Shown here: positions 25,097-36,138 of the stretch, in pieces
Position numbering within the stretch: the first letter of the stretch is position 1
How the letters are laid out: every line of letters begins with the position of its first letter
NCBI GenBank assembly: GCA_025175895.1
Contig: CM046001.1
Coordinates: 47,677,719 to 47,741,718, forward strand
Origin: Wurfbainia villosa
Lineage: Eukaryota > Streptophyta > Magnoliopsida > Zingiberales > Zingiberaceae
Length of the DNA: 64,000 nt
Direction: 5' to 3'
Program-made: the position numbers and the translations under genes
The notes under the pieces: model-generated
The model's database searches: none
What the model saw: the letters and a program-made list of their open reading frames with translations, nothing else
Told to the model about the DNA's origin: nothing

Positions 25097-26525
25097 TTGA
25101 ATGTAGCTTGCTCATGCATACATATCATTATCATGCTTATTTTGTCATGTCATACATACTAGTTAACTCTCATAGAATGGTTAGATAGGAAATAATTAAT
25201 TAATCTTGACAACATAGTATCAGGACGCGGTGAGATGATAGTACGTTAAGGAAACGAAGTCAAGTGTATCCGAGTTGGATAAGGAGTATCTAGCTTGGTG
25301 CATTTAACTAAGTGGAACTAACTGAAGCTACCTCACCACATCCTAAACTAGTTAGACCAGGACGTAACCCTAAGTGAATTAAGTGTGTAATTTCCTAAGT
25401 TGGCTTTGTCTAAGGAAGTGGTCGTTGTTCCGATCAAAGAAGGCCTCTGTGCCTCGCCACGACCTGGAAGCCCTCTTTTGAAATGTTCACTTAACTAACT
25501 AAAGGTTAAATCTGAATCTAACCCAAGATTAATTAATTTCTAAGGCATTAAATTAAATTAATCTCACAATACCTATAAGGATAACTTGGTTGATAATATA
25601 GAATGGGTGAGATGGTAAGGACAACAAATTAAAAATGATTTTGAAAACGATTTCAAATTTTATATACACATAAATAGATTCTTAAAACTATTCTTATTGG
25701 TTGCCATGATTATTGTGTGTAGTTATATGTAGTTTTCAAAACAACTATGCTTCTTAAAATGATGGTTAGTTGACCAATACTAAAAATCTAAATCTTTAGG
25801 TCAACTTTAGATACCTAGACCCTTTGGACACTTAGGTGAGCCTTCCTTATGGCCAACAAGGATGCCCTAAGAGTTTGTCAGATAAAAGGGGAGACCCTCT
25901 AGATAAGCCTTCCTTGTGGCTAACAAGGATGTTAGGTTAAGGGGGAGGTTCTAATTGGATAATCATCATAGAAGTTGTTAAAAAATATTTTTTTAAAAAA
26001 AATCACCAATATTTTCTAAATTTAAATCCTTCTTTTGATAATATGCCAAGGGGGAGAGAAGACTTAAGTTGGACAAACTTAGTATCTAGCTACCTCCAGT
26101 TTGGCATAAAAACCAATAGACATGAGCCTTTAAAATGTTTTTTTTCTTTCTCAAAATTTTATAACAATGTTAAAGGTTAGGGGGTCACATTCTAACCTAG
26201 GATATACATTGTTGGTGCAGGATCAAGAAACCTAAACTCCTAAGTATTAAAGGAAGTAGAACATATTAAATCAACTTGATTAGCATGTTTAAAAATTCTA
26301 TTTCTTGGCAATGTACCCAATATAAAGTTATTTTTGATATATGTCAAAGGGGGAGAGAGAATAAAGTTAAGAGGTTACTTACTTTTTCTTTCCCAAAAAG
26401 TAATTGTTTTTCAAAAATCACCCAGGGTTAAGGGGGAGGTACCCTTAAGGGGGATGTTTTGAAAAATGACTGTTCATTGTTTATTGCTTATTTTCTCTTA
26501 ACTTTGAATTGGTTTTCCATAGATC
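25097..26525 (+). other. Element C 3' spacer with repeated polypurine tracts
   Basis: No coding region. GGGGGAG or GGGGAG runs recur at about 25890, 25938, 26047, 26347, 26427 and 26446 before the true PPT at 26526-26539 (AAAAAGGGGGAGAT). Multiplied PPTs upstream of the 3' LTR are a known habit of Sireviruses. Confidence 0.8.
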
Positions 26526-26539
26526 AAAAAGGGGGAGAT

Positions 26540-27639
26540 TGTTGGTGCAGGGGCACTAGAAAATCGAACCTTGATTTTGATGATGGCAAAGATTCAAAGT
26601 TAAGCTATTTTGTTATCTCATGTGATATACTAAGTGTGCAGGAAGTGTTTAAGCTAAGCCAAAGGTCGAGCGACATCCGGAGAATCTCAAGTTGAGAAAC
26701 CGTGGTGGTCAGACGACACCAAGAGAACCTCAGGGAGTCGAGGAACCTCGGTGGTGACCGAAAGCTAAGCGACAGGTCAAGAGGACCAAAGGTAAGCTCC
26801 GTGTGTGGAGCGGTGGTAAGGACGCATCCTTGGTTAGAGGACAATCCTAGGTGTCGATCCAACTAAGGCTTCCGGAGGAATGCCGAAGTCGAGATCGGAC
26901 AGTCAAAGGACTGTCACACTGCATGACATTATGCATCTATTGTGCTAATCTTGTATTGTAGGAATTCTCAAGTGCAGTAGTCAACTGGAGATGTCGCTAG
27001 CCGATCAAGCGATCATTCGCTAAGAGGATCAGTCGACTGATGTAGACGAATCAGCCCAGTGCACAAGGTCAAAGAGATAGAGATTGATGCCGCCACCTCA
27101 GGATAAGATAAGCCACCACTTCAAGATAAGATAAGTCGCCACCTCAAGATAAGATAAGCTGTCACCTCAAGATAAGATCCACGAGTTTTGGATCTGGATC
27201 GGGACAAATTCTAAGGTGTAAATCTTTAAAAGGAGGGGAGGACTCAAACCCAAATTCAAGAATCTCTCAAGTGCTCGTGCTCTCTACAACACTACTCCGA
27301 CCGTGCGTCATCTTCTAATTAATTGTCGGTATTATTATATTTCTGTACTTAATTTGTATAAGGACCAGTAAGGTTGTTACCGGCCTTATAATCATTGTAA
27401 TCGTCTTGTCTCTTACCTCCAACGAGGAAGAGACTTTTCGTGATTGCCCTTCGGAAGCGATCAAGGATTGCAGGGCCTTGGATTAGCAGTCGGTGGGCTG
27501 TGAACCAGGTAAAAAGCTTTGTGTCTTTCTTGTGTTTATCTTTTGTTTTCCGCTGCGTACTTGGTTTTAATTGTCAAAAAAGAAAAGTTTTCACTAACGC
27601 TATTCACCCCCCCTTCTAGCGTTTCAAATCGATCCAACA
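26540..27639 (+). repeat. Element C 3' LTR
   Basis: 1100 bp, matching 22561-23647. Unlike the 5' LTR it contains ATCAGTCGACTGAT at 27029-27042, where the 5' LTR has a different, shorter sequence. Confidence 0.95.
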
Positions 27640-28585
27640 ATCTCTACCGTTGGATCTAGAGTTTTTTTTTTCATCCATTGGATCTAGGCTTCATGAGGTT
27701 TTAATAGGATACAATAGGGACCATGACGAGGAGTTGGATCTTGGCCACCAAATGGATCAAGCCCACATAAAGTTCGATCCATTAATGATTATCCATTCCA
27801 CTAGAGGATTATCATTGATCTACCTCACCAACCCCCATAAGTTAATATGGGCTCCATATATTATTTGTACATTTTTCTCCCCGTGTTTAAGATCTTGAAT
27901 GTCCATCAATTAATTAATTTACTGATAATTAATTAATCAACATCTAACTCCATGAATAGTACCACTCAACCTTATCATCATGCCAGACCAAGTCCACCTG
28001 CAGGGTTTACATGATGAACCTTATGAGCTCCTCAAGGGGACATCATCATCCTAATATATAGGACACGGTTTTCTCCTATAATCAACGGCACGCCATTAAA
28101 TAATATCATTTCCCAACTTACCGAGCCTATCGATTTAATCTATAAATCTCGCCCATTGGTAAATCAAAGAAATGAATACTAAGTATATGTGCCCTTTATT
28201 ATATCGGGATTAAGAGCATGCACAATATAATATCTGAGGTCCAATTCGATTGTGTAGTTAGCAATAAATCGAATTACCTCTAAGTCGGTCCTGCTCAATA
28301 CACATAAAGTGTACTAGTATGATTCTATGGTCAAGACAAACCAATACCAAATCACACTACAACCATACCGATGGTTTGTCCAAAGCCATCTAGGTTGTGA
28401 GCCTTTACTTATACTTTACAAGGAACCGATAACATGATCTGACACTACACACCATGTTATCTACAATGTAATGTATTAGACAATATGCATAACCATATAA
28501 ATATGCAAAAAATGATCATGTGATTCTTATTTCAAAAATAAAGATGTTCATACAAAAGATAGACTTTTCAGTATACATCCCAACA

Positions 28586-28595
28586 ATCTCCCACG
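28586..28595 (-). other. Element D polypurine tract
   Basis: ATCTCCCACG on the + strand is the complement of the CGTGGGAGAT tract next to the 3' LTR. It corresponds to the A tract at 15689-15699. Confidence 0.78.
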
Positions 28596-28618
28596 TATAC
28601 TAAAAGACTATGCTATCC

Positions 28619-30275
28619 TCAAACTGCCATACATCTGATTCCCATTCCCTCCACATGCCTATCAAAAGCTCTCGCTAGAAAGGCCTTAGTGAAAGGATCT
28701 ACTAGAGTATCCTATGATACAATCTAGGCGACAACACCTTCTACCTCCTTTACGATTTCCCTATCAGATTGGAAGTCGGAATCCGTGTAACCCACAGGGA
28801 GTAATTGGTCTGCCCGGTAAACCAGCATATAATCCCTAGTCCTTCTCAGGTACTTCAACATATGCTTTACCGCAGTCCAATGTCCCTGTCCTGGATTACT
28901 CTGATATCTGCTGACCATGCCCACGACAAAGCAGATATCCGGTCTCGTACATAGCATCGCATACATGAGGCTTCCTACAGTCGAGGCATAAGGAACCGCC
29001 TTCATCTCCTCTATCTCCTTAGATGTTCTAGGACACATCTCCTTAGATAAAGGAACTCCATGCCTGAAAGGTAGAAAACCCTTCTTGGAGTTCTGTATGC
29101 TAAAACAATCCATAATGGTGTCTATGTATGAAGCTTGAGATAAGCACAACATCCTTTTCTTGCGATCCCTTATGACCTTGATCCCAAGGATGTGTCCCAC
29201 TTCTCTCAAGTCCTTCATATCAAACTATTTTGACAACCATACCCTTACGTCCGATAACACCTTAACATTGTTGCCAATTAACAAAATGTCATCTACATAT
29301 AGTATAAGAAATACCACTACGTTTCTGTCACATCTCTTGTATGCACAAGACTCATCCGGATTTTGAATAAATCCATATGACTGGATTACCTCATCAAAGT
29401 GGATGTTCCAAGACCTCGAAGCTTGCTTCAATCCATAAATAGAACGATTAAGCTTACACACAAGATGCTCTTTGCCCTTTGCAATGAATCCCTCTGGTTG
29501 CTTCATATAGATGTTTTCCTCAAGACTTCCATTAAGGAAAGTTGTCTTGACATCCATCTACCATACCTCATAATCCATATGAGCAGCAATGCATAAGAGA
29601 ATCCGCATAGACTTAAGCATGGCTATCGGCGAAAAGGTCTCCTCATAATCGATACCCTCTTTCTGAGTATACCCCTTCGCAACAAGCCTCACTTTGAAGG
29701 TCTCAACCTTCCCATCTATTCCTCTCTTTCTTTTGTATATCCACTTGCATCTAATGGTTTTTACACCATTAGGTGGTTCTACTAGCTCAGTATTCATTGC
29801 ACTTTGCCAAGATTTGAATCCATAGATTCAATCTCAGTATTCATTGCACTTTGCCAAGATACTGCATCTTTATCTTGGATTGCCTCATCATATGTCAAGG
29901 GATCAGGTTCATGTTCGCCAGGGACCAAATCAGAAGATTCTCCCAAGAATATGAATCTATCAGGCTGTCTCACAACCCTCCCACTACGACGAGGGCTCAC
30001 CTGTTTATCCTCTGTGACACGCGGTGCAGTGACTTGTGGTATATCCTCTTGTACCGGTGGTACTGAAGAAGTGACTTCCCCTTTCAATTCCTCCAGAGCA
30101 ATCTTACTCATGGGTTTGTGGCTCATCACATAGTCTTCCTATAGAAATTTGGCATTCGTGCTAACGATCACCTTTTGATCTCTAGGACTATAAAACAAAT
30201 CACCTTTCATTCCTCTAGGATAGCCAACGAACATGTGCACTTCTATACGAGGTTCCAACTTACCAGCATCTGCCT
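28619..30275 (-). pseudogene. Element D reverse transcriptase and truncated RNase H
   Basis: Frames at 30129-29794, 29797-29558, 29557-29225 and 29218-28724 are pieces of one copia RT broken by point stops and small indels; a short duplicated stretch around 29810-29850 repeats the MNTEIES-type segment. YVDD is intact at 29299-29288. After YTDSDFQSDR the sequence jumps to EIVKE and then to the C-terminal DPFTKAFLARAFDRHVEGMG. A comparison with A shows that about 105 residues of RNase H are missing, including the EAEY and YCDN catalytic blocks. Without RNase H the element cannot remove its RNA template unaided. Natural stop is at 28621-28619. Confidence 0.9.
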
Positions 30276-31858
30276 TCAGCACATGTGCTGGACTCCCCAA
30301 ATCCTAATATGTCTTAGACTAGGCTTTCGCCCAGTCCACAATTCTGTGGGAGTAGAAGGCACTGATTTAGATAGAACCAAGTTCAAAATGTATATTGCCG
30401 TATCTAGAGCCCAGAACGAATCTGGCAACTCAGAATAACTCATCATCGATCTAACCATCTCCATAAGAGTCCTATTCCTTCGCTCTGCTACACCATTCTG
30501 CTGGGGTGTGCAAAGTGCAGACAATTGGGATTGAATCCCAGCCTCTAATAAGTAATTCCTAAACTCTCCCAAGAGGTACTCCCCACCACGATCAGATCGT
30601 AGTGTCTTGATACTTTTACCTTGACGTTTCTCCACATCAACCTTGAATTCTTTGAACTTGTCAAAGCATTCAAACTTGCGACACATCAAGTAAATGTATC
30701 CATATCTCGAATAATCGTCTATAAAAGAGATGAAATACTCAAAACCACCTCTAGCCTGGATAAACATAGGACCACACAAATCAGAATGAACCAATTCTAA
30801 CACATCTTTGGCTCTATACCCCTTGGCCTTAAAAAGCCTCTTGGTCATTTTACCCTCCAAGCAAGATTCGCAGGTTGGGAAATCTTCCACCACTAATGAA
30901 CCCAGAGGTCCATCAGCTATCAACCTTTGAATTCTTCTTAGGTTAATATGACCAAGCCTAAGATGCCAAAGATATGTTTGGTTCATCTTCGAAGGTTCTT
31001 TTCTCTTATTGGAATTAGAAGATGAGTTATTAACTTCTATTTGCATAGTAGGAGCTTTTGGTTCAAGTGTATACAAATTGCCTACCAACGCACCAGAACA
31101 GATAATCTCCCTATTTCTTTTTATAACAACTCTGTCATTAAAAGAAATAGAGTATCCATCCATAAAAAATTTAGAAACCGAAATCAAATTCTTTCTAAAT
31201 AAAGGTACATAAAGGCAATTCTTAAGAACCAAAACTTTATTTTTCTCAAAAGACAAATAAACATCTCCCACTGCAACAGTCGCCACCTTCATGGCATTGC
31301 CCAAGTAAATGGTAATCTCCTCTTTAGCTAGTCGTCGGGTTTCCTGGAACCCCTGCAAAGTATTGCAGACATGATCAGTGGCTCCTATATCTACACACCA
31401 GGTGCCGGTAGATAACACCGCTAAATATGTTTCAATGACTAGACCAAAGGATATACCTTTGTCCCAATTCAGATTGGGACAGTCCTTCTTCCAAGTGAAG
31501 CACTTGCCTTTCGACTTCTTCACTTGTCCTTGAGATCCTCCCACCACCTTTGCCCTAGCTTGTTTCTTCTTCTTCTTGCCTTTTGGCTTAGAAGTAGAAA
31601 CCTTTTGAGCAACCATGGCCTGAGCCTGAGCAAGCCTTTCTATTGACTGGAGAATGATATCGACCTGGGTTTCCCCATCGATCTCAGCTCCAAGGACTTC
31701 CAGCTCATTCGCAGGCTTAGGAGGACACTCTTCGAAGTGTACATACTTGTACTCCTCAGCAATTAAGACAATATCTAGATTCCTTTTTTCCAATCAACAT
31801 AATTATGTACAGTAAGTTTATTTTCCTTTAGTATCACAGCAAGTGGAATGAAAGTCAT
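30276..31858 (-). pseudogene. Element D gag remnant, protease and integrase
   Basis: The gag start is the ATG at 31858 (MTFIPLAVILKENKL), frameshifted near 31790. The following frame, 31793-30276 (505 residues), fuses the deleted gag, protease and integrase. The same two gag deletions as in A are present, so only about 40 residues of Gag remain before a degenerate zinc knuckle (CFTWKKDC). The protease motif is DIG, as in A. Integrase is better kept than in A: LWHLRLGH, CESC, HSDLCGP, DDYSRYGY and NGVAERR. A lost G near 30297 ends the frame just before the RT linker. Confidence 0.92.
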
Positions 31859-32907
31859 TTTTGAAAAAAAAACTAAGAATCACATTGATCAAAACTTTAG
31901 ATTTCAAAAAATTAATGATTCTTCAAACAATAAAATTTTAAAATCAACCAACACCTCAAAACACCGAGAATATTGTATGTCACGATAGTGTGGACGTATA
32001 CGAATTCTATATTGGTATGAGGAGGTTTTACCCATTAATTTTACTATCTTGTCAACCTAACTTTTTGACAAGTAAAATTAATAGTTGGTTCCTCTTTGGC
32101 CCTACAAATAAAAGCAGTGACTCCGATGGGGAGGATACTTATATTTGTATCTAAGTGTTCACCATTACTCGGTACCAAGGTAATTATCTCGAGTTATGTG
32201 CCTTCCAATGGGGAAGTACACACGCTCCTTAATAATTTCCTATAACCATATTTGACCTTGTGATCCGCAAACAAACTCATCTGATGGGGAGGAAGGCACT
32301 CAGAGCCGACGCGCAAGTTTGTTTGCATCACATATCAAATCGTAATGGAGGCCGTGGGAATTTATAAAATTATCTCTCTCCTACTTAGTAATTTAAAATT
32401 GAGAAATTTTCTAGCCTACGACATGCATATCAAACAATAAGCAATAAATATGAAAAATAAATATTTTCCAACTATTATGGCTTTTGTCTTCAATATGTCT
32501 CCCATCGTATCACCATCTCGTCCACTCCTCCCTACGCCATGTACGAGCCATCCGGAGATCCGAGCCGAGACTAAAAAACTATTTTAATTTACATCCATCG
32601 ATCCTATACTCCACGAGGGAGTGTACATGAAATCTAGATCGAAAGTAAACTAAAATAGAAACAGTAGCTAAACAATGTCGTATCTAATTACAAAAATTAA
32701 ATACTAGCCTTATCAACCTCGAGGATTCAACAAAATATACAATTACACACATACAATCACATACACACATATGGCCATAATAGTTGGATCCTATGCCTGC
32801 AACCAAAAAGTTAACCTACGCATATCCTACTATTATCCGACACATATAATATATGAAAAGTGCATAAAAGTAACCGAATCCTAAACACACAAAACCGGAA
32901 ACTGTGA
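31859..32907 (-). other. Element D untranslated leader
   Basis: Counterpart of 1790-2827 in A, readable over its whole length in the opposite orientation. No gene seen. Confidence 0.75.
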
Positions 32908-32918
32908 CTCTGATACCA
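32908..32918 (-). other. Element D primer-binding site
   Basis: CTCTGATACCA, complement of TGGTATCAGAG, two bases from the LTR start at 32921. A second identical 11-mer lies 39 bp away inside the LTR (32947-32957). Confidence 0.88.
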
Positions 32919-32920
32919 CT

Positions 32921-34696
32921 TGAAGATTTTTCCTTTGGAACTGAAGCTCTGATACCACTTGAAGGTAGGAAACTTCGCTTCCCACTTCAACTCGGTCGCT
33001 TGTTCATGGCGATCCCATCGACGTCCCCGGATTAAAAAAAATTTAATCATAGACAAAGGGATTACCAAAGCAACTGTTTCATCATCGTGCTATTCGATTA
33101 GAGTGGTCACTTGAACAAACTTGTTGTTCAAGCAACCAACCTCTATTCTACGATTAGCTGCGGAATAGACGATGTACAAATCGCCGACTTTTGTGTTTAT
33201 ATTCGGGGTCCAAGTTATTTTTGCCACAAAACAGAATATATAACATATATATGATTGAAGAACAATTATAAACATGTTACAAAAGAAAATAGACAATTGA
33301 TATACCTCTCGATCTTCTATTGTATGTCCTTCTCCTTTTGGACGTCGTGTGGGCGACGATCTACCAAAAGTTGAAGCTCCTAGATCACCAATCTTCCTTC
33401 CTTGCTCGCTCCGAACAAGAGGAAGAATAAGAAACAAAGCACTTCTCCTTCTTTCAACCAACCACCAAGCTCCAAGCTTGGTGCTTGCCGCCGGCCAAGA
33501 AGGATTGGATGAAGAAGATGGATGTCGGCCAAGAGCTCCAAGGGAAGACCCTAAGCCTTGTTTCCACTAGCCAAGGAGAGGAGAAGGATTAGGTTTGGAT
33601 GCCGGCCAAAGGAGGGGAGAAGGAGATGGGTGACGGCCACCAAGGAAGAAGAAGAAGAAAGGAAATACATTCCTTATTTGTGGCCGCCCAAGCCTTCAAA
33701 CCCTAAGCCTCCCAAACCCTAATCCTATCTCTATTCTAATTCTTCCTTGCCACCCACCCTAAAGCCTCCTTTTATAGAGTTAGGGATAATCCTTGTTTTA
33801 ATCTCCACCATTGGTTCTAGGGATTTAATCTCAACCCTCGGATCTAGAGATTTAATCTCAACCGTCGGATCTAGAGATTTAATCTCTACCGTTGGATCTA
33901 GAGTTTTGTTTTCATCCATTGGATCTAGGCTTCATGACATTTTAATAGGCTACAATAGGGACTATGAGGAGGAGTTGGATCTTGGCCACCCAATGGATCA
34001 AGCCCACATAAAGTCCGATCCATTAATGATTATCCATTTCACTAGAGGATTATCATTAATCTACCTCACTAACCCCCATAAGTTAATATGGGCTCCATAT
34101 ATTATTTGTACATTTTTCTCCCCGTGTTTAAGATCTCGAATGTCCGTCAATCAATTAATTTACTGATAATTAATTAATCAACATCTAACTCCATGAGTAG
34201 TACCACTCAACCTTATCATCATGCCGGACCAAGTCCACCTGCAGGGTTTACATGATGAACCTTATGAGCTCCTCAAGGGGACATCATCATCCCAATATAT
34301 AGGACACGATTTCCTCCTATAATCAACGGCATGCCATATAAATAATATCATTTCTCAACTTACCGAGCCTATCGATTTAATCTATAAATCTCGCCCATTG
34401 GTAAATCAAAGAAATGAATACGTGATTAAGAGCATGCACAATATAATATCTGAGGTCTGATTCAATTATGTAGTTAGCAATAAATCGAATCACCTCTAAG
34501 TCGGTCCTTTACTTATACTTTACAAGGAACCGATAACATGATCTCCCGTGTGACACTACACACTATGTTATCTACAATGTAATGTATTAGGCAATATGCA
34601 TAACCATATAAATATGCAAACAATGATCATGTGATTCTTATTTCAAAAATAAAGATGTTCATACAAAAGATATACTTTTCAGTATACATCCCAACA
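32921..34696 (-). repeat. Element D 5' LTR
   Basis: 1776 bp. The TATA box complement is at 33769-33776. It is about 100 bp shorter than the 3' LTR because of two deletions around 34420-34515. Minus-strand tandem units with AGATTTAATCTC lie at 33810-33905. Confidence 0.94.
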
Positions 34697-34878
34697 TGTT
34701 GCGAAGGCATTTGAAGAGCTTAGATGATGACCTAAAGGGGTGAAACCCCCCCCCCCCCCCTCTTCTTTTATAGCCTTCCAACCCTCTAGAGGTTGAAATC
34801 AAGTTCTATCCAAAAGGCCACCTCTCCCTAAGATGAGGGGATGAAGTTTGACTCTCATTGAAGCTGGAATTTTAATGG

Positions 34879-34930
34879 CAGTCGACTGATCATCCCTATC
34901 AGTCGACTGATGCCACCAGCTGTCGACTAC
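34879..34930 (-). promoter_or_regulatory. Row of three GTCGAC palindromes in the E LTR
   Basis: GTCGAC cores at 34881, 34902 and 34922. The second sits in the perfect 14-bp palindrome ATCAGTCGACTGAT. Centre-to-centre steps are 21 and 20 bp. A role as a protein-binding array is inference. Confidence 0.7.
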
Positions 34931-35373
34931 TAACAGCCAGGTATCCAGCTGCATCAAAGAGTTAGCTCGAAATCAAAGTAATAATAGTGAATTCAATGGC
35001 AATCTTCCGTGCGATCTCGACCTAGACCATCCACGGGAAGTCTTGATCGGATCGCCGCCTAAGGATGTCCCCGTATGGAAGACCCGTCCTTACTTTCACT
35101 CACACACACGAGCTTACCATAGGTACTTTTGTGACTTGCAGCTTTGCTTCAGGTCTCCACTTGGATTCTTTGGCTCCCTCCGAAGTTTTCCCGGTGTTGC
35201 TCGACCATCGTGGTTTCTCCATCCGAGATTCTCCAGCTGTCGCTGACCTTCAACTTAGCTTAACCATTCCTGCACACTTGGTTCAGCTTGTTAGACAACA
35301 ATATGACCTTAGCTTTGAGTCTTTGTCATAATCCAAACTTTGGTTCGATTATCTGGTGCCTACTACACCAACA

Positions 35374-36138
35374 TCAGGAGTTGTATAAGACTTTTTGCTG
35401 AACCTGATGGGGATTTAGTGAAATTATGCTATAAGAAGTGGCAATGAAGAACGGTCAACTCATAAGCCTTAAAGTTGCCTTTTTGAACGTAATTGCGAAA
35501 GTGCTACCAAAAGTTGTTCCATAGTGGTGAATGTTTCCTTCATCTTTTCTCTCTTTTCTGAATGGTTCCTTTGATGCTGTTGAGAGTTATTTTATTTGAT
35601 CGTTATTGGAATATCTCCCTCCACACTCCTAATTGCAACAAATTAGGTTTATTCTTCCAATTCTTCCATTATTGTTTTGTTCATTGTATCTTTACCTTCT
35701 TTGTATGTTTCTATTGCAATCTATTTCTGATCTTGTTTTGATTCTTGATAAATCCTTTGATTCATGTATGAGATGTATTGATAGCAGTGGAGAGGTAGAT
35801 AACAAGCAAGCATATGGTAAGACAAGATTACATGTTGTTTTGAAAGAGCCCCACTCCTACGTTTATTATGTGAGCATCAGTGCATTTATCCATTTTGGGA
35901 GGTTTTGTATCAAGTTTGATTTATTTGATTGGATTGGAAATCATCATACATGTTGGCTGTTGTAGGAGTCGGATCTTTTGACTACCTGGGATCCGGATCA
36001 ATTTAGTGATCCTAAGTAACTTATTTTTTCTATCTTTGAATTATTGATTGGGGTATTGTTTGAGGAATGAGTTAGGGAGTCAGTGTTTCTTTGTTTTTAT
36101 TATTGCTTGGGATGCACAAAAATAAGTGTGGGGAAATT
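35374..36138 (+). mobile_element. Element J: 3' end of the internal region of a gypsy element
   Basis: Non-coding tail resembling the ends of the internal regions of G (about 53300-53744) and I (about 59300-59724), for example AGCAAGCATATGGTA and the closing CACAA(A/G)AATAAGTGTG. It ends in the PPT AAGTGTGGGGAAATT (36124-36138) next to the J LTR. A frame at 35633-35965 has no recognisable domain. Element E inserted at 35373/35374. Confidence 0.75.

Larger units (their letters stand above)
22561..27639 (+). mobile_element. Element C: gag-only SIRE-like LTR retrotransposon
   Basis: 5079 bp with exact TSD ATCTC (22556-22560 and 27640-27644). LTRs are 1087 and 1100 bp, and the internal region is only about 2.9 kb: PBS, a short gag-like frame, a 1.4-kb spacer and a PPT. 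There is no protease, integrase, RT or RNase H, so it fits the TR-GAG type of non-autonomous element. LTR and gag resemble E and L, so a Sirevirus probably mobilised it. LTRs differ by about 3% over 320 bp by eye, except for a local block near 23000/27000. Confidence 0.94.
21623..28585 (-). repeat. Element D 3' LTR, interrupted by C
   Basis: About 1.88 kb after removing C and one TSD copy. The complement of TATAAAAG is at 22470-22477. Near the outer edge, 21649-21659 (CTCCGATACCA) is a PBS-like sequence lying inside the LTR, as in the other D LTR at 32947-32957. Confidence 0.93.
21623..34696 (-). mobile_element. Element D: second copy of family A (Ty1/copia), minus strand, containing C
   Basis: Flanks CGTTG (21618-21622) and TGTTG (34697-34701) are a TSD with one change. 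On the minus strand: 5' LTR 34696-32921, PBS, leader, gag remnant, pol, PPT, 3' LTR 28585-21623 split by C. Net length without C is about 8.0 kb. It shares with A the gag deletions and the DIG protease motif. It differs in having lost most of RNase H and in an LTR 3' end lengthened by a duplicated PBS-like segment. Confidence 0.95.
17601..35373 (-). mobile_element. Element E: SIRE-type copia element, 5' part only, split by F and D
   Basis: Reading the minus strand: 5' LTR (35373 down to 19337, interrupted), PBS, leader, gag down to 17601, where element A begins. Removing F, D and their TSDs leaves an LTR of about 1.12 kb, close to the 1.09-1.10 kb LTRs of related element C. Pol is not in the window and is presumably left of A. 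The right flank at 35374 is internal sequence of J, so E inserted in J. Its TSD cannot be verified. Confidence 0.88.
19337..35373 (-). repeat. Element E 5' LTR, interrupted by F and D
   Basis: The pieces are 19337-19476, 21307-21622 and 34697-35373. Read on the minus strand it begins TGTTGGTGTAGTAGGC and ends ...ATCCAACA. The part near the PBS has a G-run complementary to CTATTCACCCCCCCTCTAGC, a block also found at the ends of the C, K and L LTRs. A row of three GTCGAC palindromes lies at 34879-34930. A poly-C run lies at about 34747-34760. Confidence 0.85.

Noticed and set aside
35633..35965. 110-codon frame with a hydrophobic N terminus as a membrane protein
   Set aside because: Corresponds to the non-coding tail of G and I, where the frame is not kept.
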